Shown piece after piece: positions 3,847-5,414 of a stretch of DNA of 5,414 nt. The DNA is from Candidatus Bipolaricaulota bacterium (lineage in GTDB: Bacteria > Bipolaricaulota > Bipolaricaulia > Bipolaricaulales > Bipolaricaulaceae), in NCBI GenBank assembly GCA_021159405.1, contig JAGGRX010000137.1, positions 1-5,414 on the forward strand, given 5' to 3'. The notes under the pieces are model-generated. The model did no database searches. It saw only the letters and a list, made by a program, of their open reading frames with translations, and was not told the origin of the DNA. The first letter of the stretch is position 1. Each line of letters starts with the position of its first letter. The translations under genes were made by a program, and so were the position numbers.

Positions 3847-5414
3847 TTACGGGTCGGCCTTGACGGTGGGCGGATGGTTTACGTTCTGCACCCGGATCAC
3901 CAGGGAATCGGTGGCGCACGCACCACATGGATCGGTGACCGTGACACAGACGTTCACCAGGACCTCATCGCAGCCGGCCACCTCCGGGGCGTAGAACACC
4001 GGGCACAGGGAATCCGCGCCGGAAAGCGAGCCGCTATCGGCCCACCACTTTACCTCAATGGGCTCCCCATCGGGATCCCCCGCCTTGGCCAGGATCATGA
4101 TCTGGCCACCCTCCGGGACCGAAAGGTCCGGCCCGGCGTCCACCCACGGCGGCCGGTTCACGTTCTGGACATGCACCACCATGGTGTCGCGGGCTTCGGC
4201 GCCACAGGCATCCCGCACGATCAAGGTGAGCACCAGGTCTTCCCCTTCGCAGCGATCGGTAAGGGGGGCGGTGAACTTCGGCCTGAGGGCATGGGGGTCG
4301 TCGAACGAGCCCCTGCCACACTCCACCTTCCAAGTGTAGGTGAGGGCGTCCCCATCAGGATCAGAGGCCGAGCAGCAGAGCTGTATCGTTCCACCCTCGG
4401 GCACGCACATGTCCGGCCCGGCGTCCGCCGTAGGAGGATGATTGACGTTGCGTACGTGGATGACCAAGGTGTCCTCGGACTTGGCCCCGCAGGAGTCCAC
4501 GGCGGTGACCTTGATCGTCACGTCGCGCCCCTCGCACTCCTTTACCCAAGGCGCGTAGTAGGTGGGGTTGAGGGAATGCTCATCGGAGAAGAAACCCTCC
4601 TCTGCCCACCAGGTGACCGTGACCGGATCACCGTCCGGGTCACACACGTCGGCGTGCAGCACGAGGGAGCTGCCCTCGTCGACCTCCTTGGTCGAGGTCG
4701 GCCCGCAGGGGGCAGGAGCCGCCGCAGGCGGGCAGGGTTCACAAACATGGCCCTCATCGTAAACGAAGTTGTGTCCGGGGCCGCCGTCCAGCCGATCGCA
4801 TCCCGGACCTCCAAGGAGCTTGTCGTCGCCCTCACCGCCGAGGAGCACGTCATCGCCCGCCTCGCCCTCGAGGGCATCGCTACAGGCCTCGCCGAGGAGC
4901 GTGTCATCCCCGGGCCCGCCGAGCAACCGGTCGTCCCCTGGACCGCCCTCAAGGCGGTCATTTCCCTCTCCGCCCTGGAGCACATCGTTTCCCTCGCCGC
5001 CGACCAAGACGTCGTCGCCGCTAAGACCGATAAGGAGGTCATTCCCACCCAGGCCCAAGATAAGGTCGTTTTCGGGGGTGCCGATCAGCACGTCATCCCC
5101 TTGGGTCCCCCAGATCACATGATCCACGGGGTAACCCCGATAGGCCTCGGGCACCTTCGGCTGGGGCATGGCCACCTCCCTGAACAGGGCGGGGAGCTCC
5201 GTCGGGTCCTGAGTGAGCACGAACCGGCCACCGCAAGTGCGGGCCAAGTCCTTCAAGAGGACTGCCACCTCGGGGGTCACCCCGACGGCCACCACATCTA
5301 AAGTAGTGCCGTCGGCGCATATGTCCCGGGCCGCGGCAAGGGGATCGCCCCCACAGGTTTCCTCACCGTCCGTGAGCAAGACGAGCCTGGCCGGCTCGCC
5401 CGCCACCCCGGCGG
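3847..5414 (-). CDS. vWA-RTX-Ig/PKD-like surface or secreted protein (5' end beyond window)
   Basis: This frame is open through the right edge, so the N-terminus, including any signal peptide and the DxSxS part of the metal site, is missing. Residues are counted from the GTG at 5406. Residues 1 to about 78 are the end of a von Willebrand A domain: LVLLTDGEETCGGDP (the TDGE metal-site loop), LDVVAVGV, then CGGRFVLTQDPTELPALF. Residues 100-216 are 13 RTX nonapeptides (GGxGxDxLx), expected to bind Ca2+ in a beta-roll. A Cys/Pro-rich linker follows at 221-235. Residues 236-511 are three Ig/PKD-like repeats with DPDGD loops, each ending NVNHPP or NVNRPP. The protein stops eight residues later. It is probably exported and involved in adhesion or an extracellular assembly, from its domains only. 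No C-terminal anchor or sorting motif is visible, and the RTX block is central, unlike classic type I toxins where it is near the C-terminus. Confidence 0.9.
   Translation of the reverse strand, partial: AGVAGEPARLVLLTDGEETCGGDPLAAARDICADGTTLDVVAVGVTPEVAVLLKDLARTCGGRFVLTQDPTELPALFREVAMPQPKVPEAYRGYPVDHVIWGTQGDDVLIGTPENDLILGLGGNDLLIGLSGDDVLVGGEGNDVLQGGEGNDRLEGGPGDDRLLGGPGDDTLLGEACSDALEGEAGDDVLLGGEGDDKLLGGPGCDRLDGGPGHNFVYDEGHVCEPCPPAAAPAPCGPTSTKEVDEGSSLVLHADVCDPDGDPVTVTWWAEEGFFSDEHSLNPTYYAPWVKECEGRDVTIKVTAVDSCGAKSEDTLVIHVRNVNHPPTADAGPDMCVPEGGTIQLCCSASDPDGDALTYTWKVECGRGSFDDPHALRPKFTAPLTDRCEGEDLVLTLIVRDACGAEARDTMVVHVQNVNRPPWVDAGPDLSVPEGGQIMILAKAGDPDGEPIEVKWWADSGSLSGADSLCPVFYAPEVAGCDEVLVNVCVTVTDPCGACATDSLVIRVQNVNHPPTVKADP
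3874..4701 (-). repeat. Three tandem Ig/PKD-like domain repeats of about 90-95 residues
   Basis: The units are residues 236-323, 324-418 and 419-511 of the surface protein. Shared landmarks in order are a V-x-E-G-(S/G) strand, DPDG(D/E) loop, a Trp-containing strand (TWW, TWK, KWW), a (Y/T)AP strand, a Cys, a D-x-CGA turn and a closing strand before NVN(H/R)PP. The second and third units share an (A)DAGPD start. Sequence identity is moderate, so these are old duplications and not recent DNA copies. Confidence 0.85.
4759..5109 (-). repeat. RTX array, 13 tandem 9-residue (27-bp) repeats
   Basis: Residues 100-216 divide without a gap into 13 nonapeptides, from GTQGDDVLI to GGPGHNFVY, so the DNA is a 351-bp imperfect tandem array with a 27-bp period. 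The central units are close to GGEGNDxLx or GGPGDDxLL. The first four and the ninth (GEACSDALE) are more diverged, and the last has lost the Asp-x-Leu pattern, as expected for an array cap. It is a Ca2+-binding beta-roll by family knowledge. Confidence 0.9.

Noticed and set aside
4759..5109. CRISPR-like array because of the regular 27-bp period
   Set aside because: There are no unique spacers between conserved repeats; the period is the 9-codon RTX unit in an open reading frame.
3874..5301. Long plus-strand open frame of 475 codons opposite the surface protein gene
   Set aside because: It is an antisense shadow of the G+C-rich repeat gene. The minus frame has clear vWA, RTX and Ig-like motifs, while this one has no recognisable domain and would run against the terminator arrangement.

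Overview
This is a G+C-rich bacterial window with Shine-Dalgarno-led genes, sigma70-like promoters and frequent TTG/GTG starts. Nothing in it fixes the taxon. A deep-branching anaerobe or thermophile such as a Bipolaricaulota relative is only a guess from the style of the gene set.

Layout. Positions 1-47 may hold the last codons of an upstream plus-strand gene. A promoter at about 110-138 precedes a NYN/LabA-type PIN-like nuclease gene (204-737). A second promoter in the 57-nt gap after it (748-775) carries an inverted repeat in its spacer. It starts a tightly packed five-gene run on the plus strand: a free-standing E2-type lipoyl domain (795-1025), lipB (1022-1702), lipA (1690-2559), a single-domain lipoate ligase/octanoyltransferase homologue of the LplA family (2556-3263) and a DUF501 gene (3263-3814). 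Every junction within this run overlaps, so the genes are probably translationally coupled. The run ends in a 13-bp-stem hairpin terminator whose loop is the DUF501 stop codon. The same hairpin can end transcription from the convergent gene.

The minus strand from the right edge down to 3847 carries the 3' part of a large, probably exported protein. It has the end of a von Willebrand factor A domain, 13 consecutive RTX nonapeptides, and three Cys-containing Ig/PKD-like repeats. The last repeat stops a few residues into what would be a fourth.

How the genes work together. The lip run encodes a protein that could be lipoylated (Lys40 of the small lipoyl protein), the octanoyltransferase that primes it (LipB), the radical-SAM enzyme that inserts the two sulfurs (LipA), and an LplA-fold enzyme that could move or attach lipoyl groups. 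It looks like a compact carrier-plus-maturation unit. The role of the free lipoyl domain, the exact reaction of the truncated LplA homologue and the reason for DUF501 linkage are the open questions. The surface-protein gene appears functionally unrelated.
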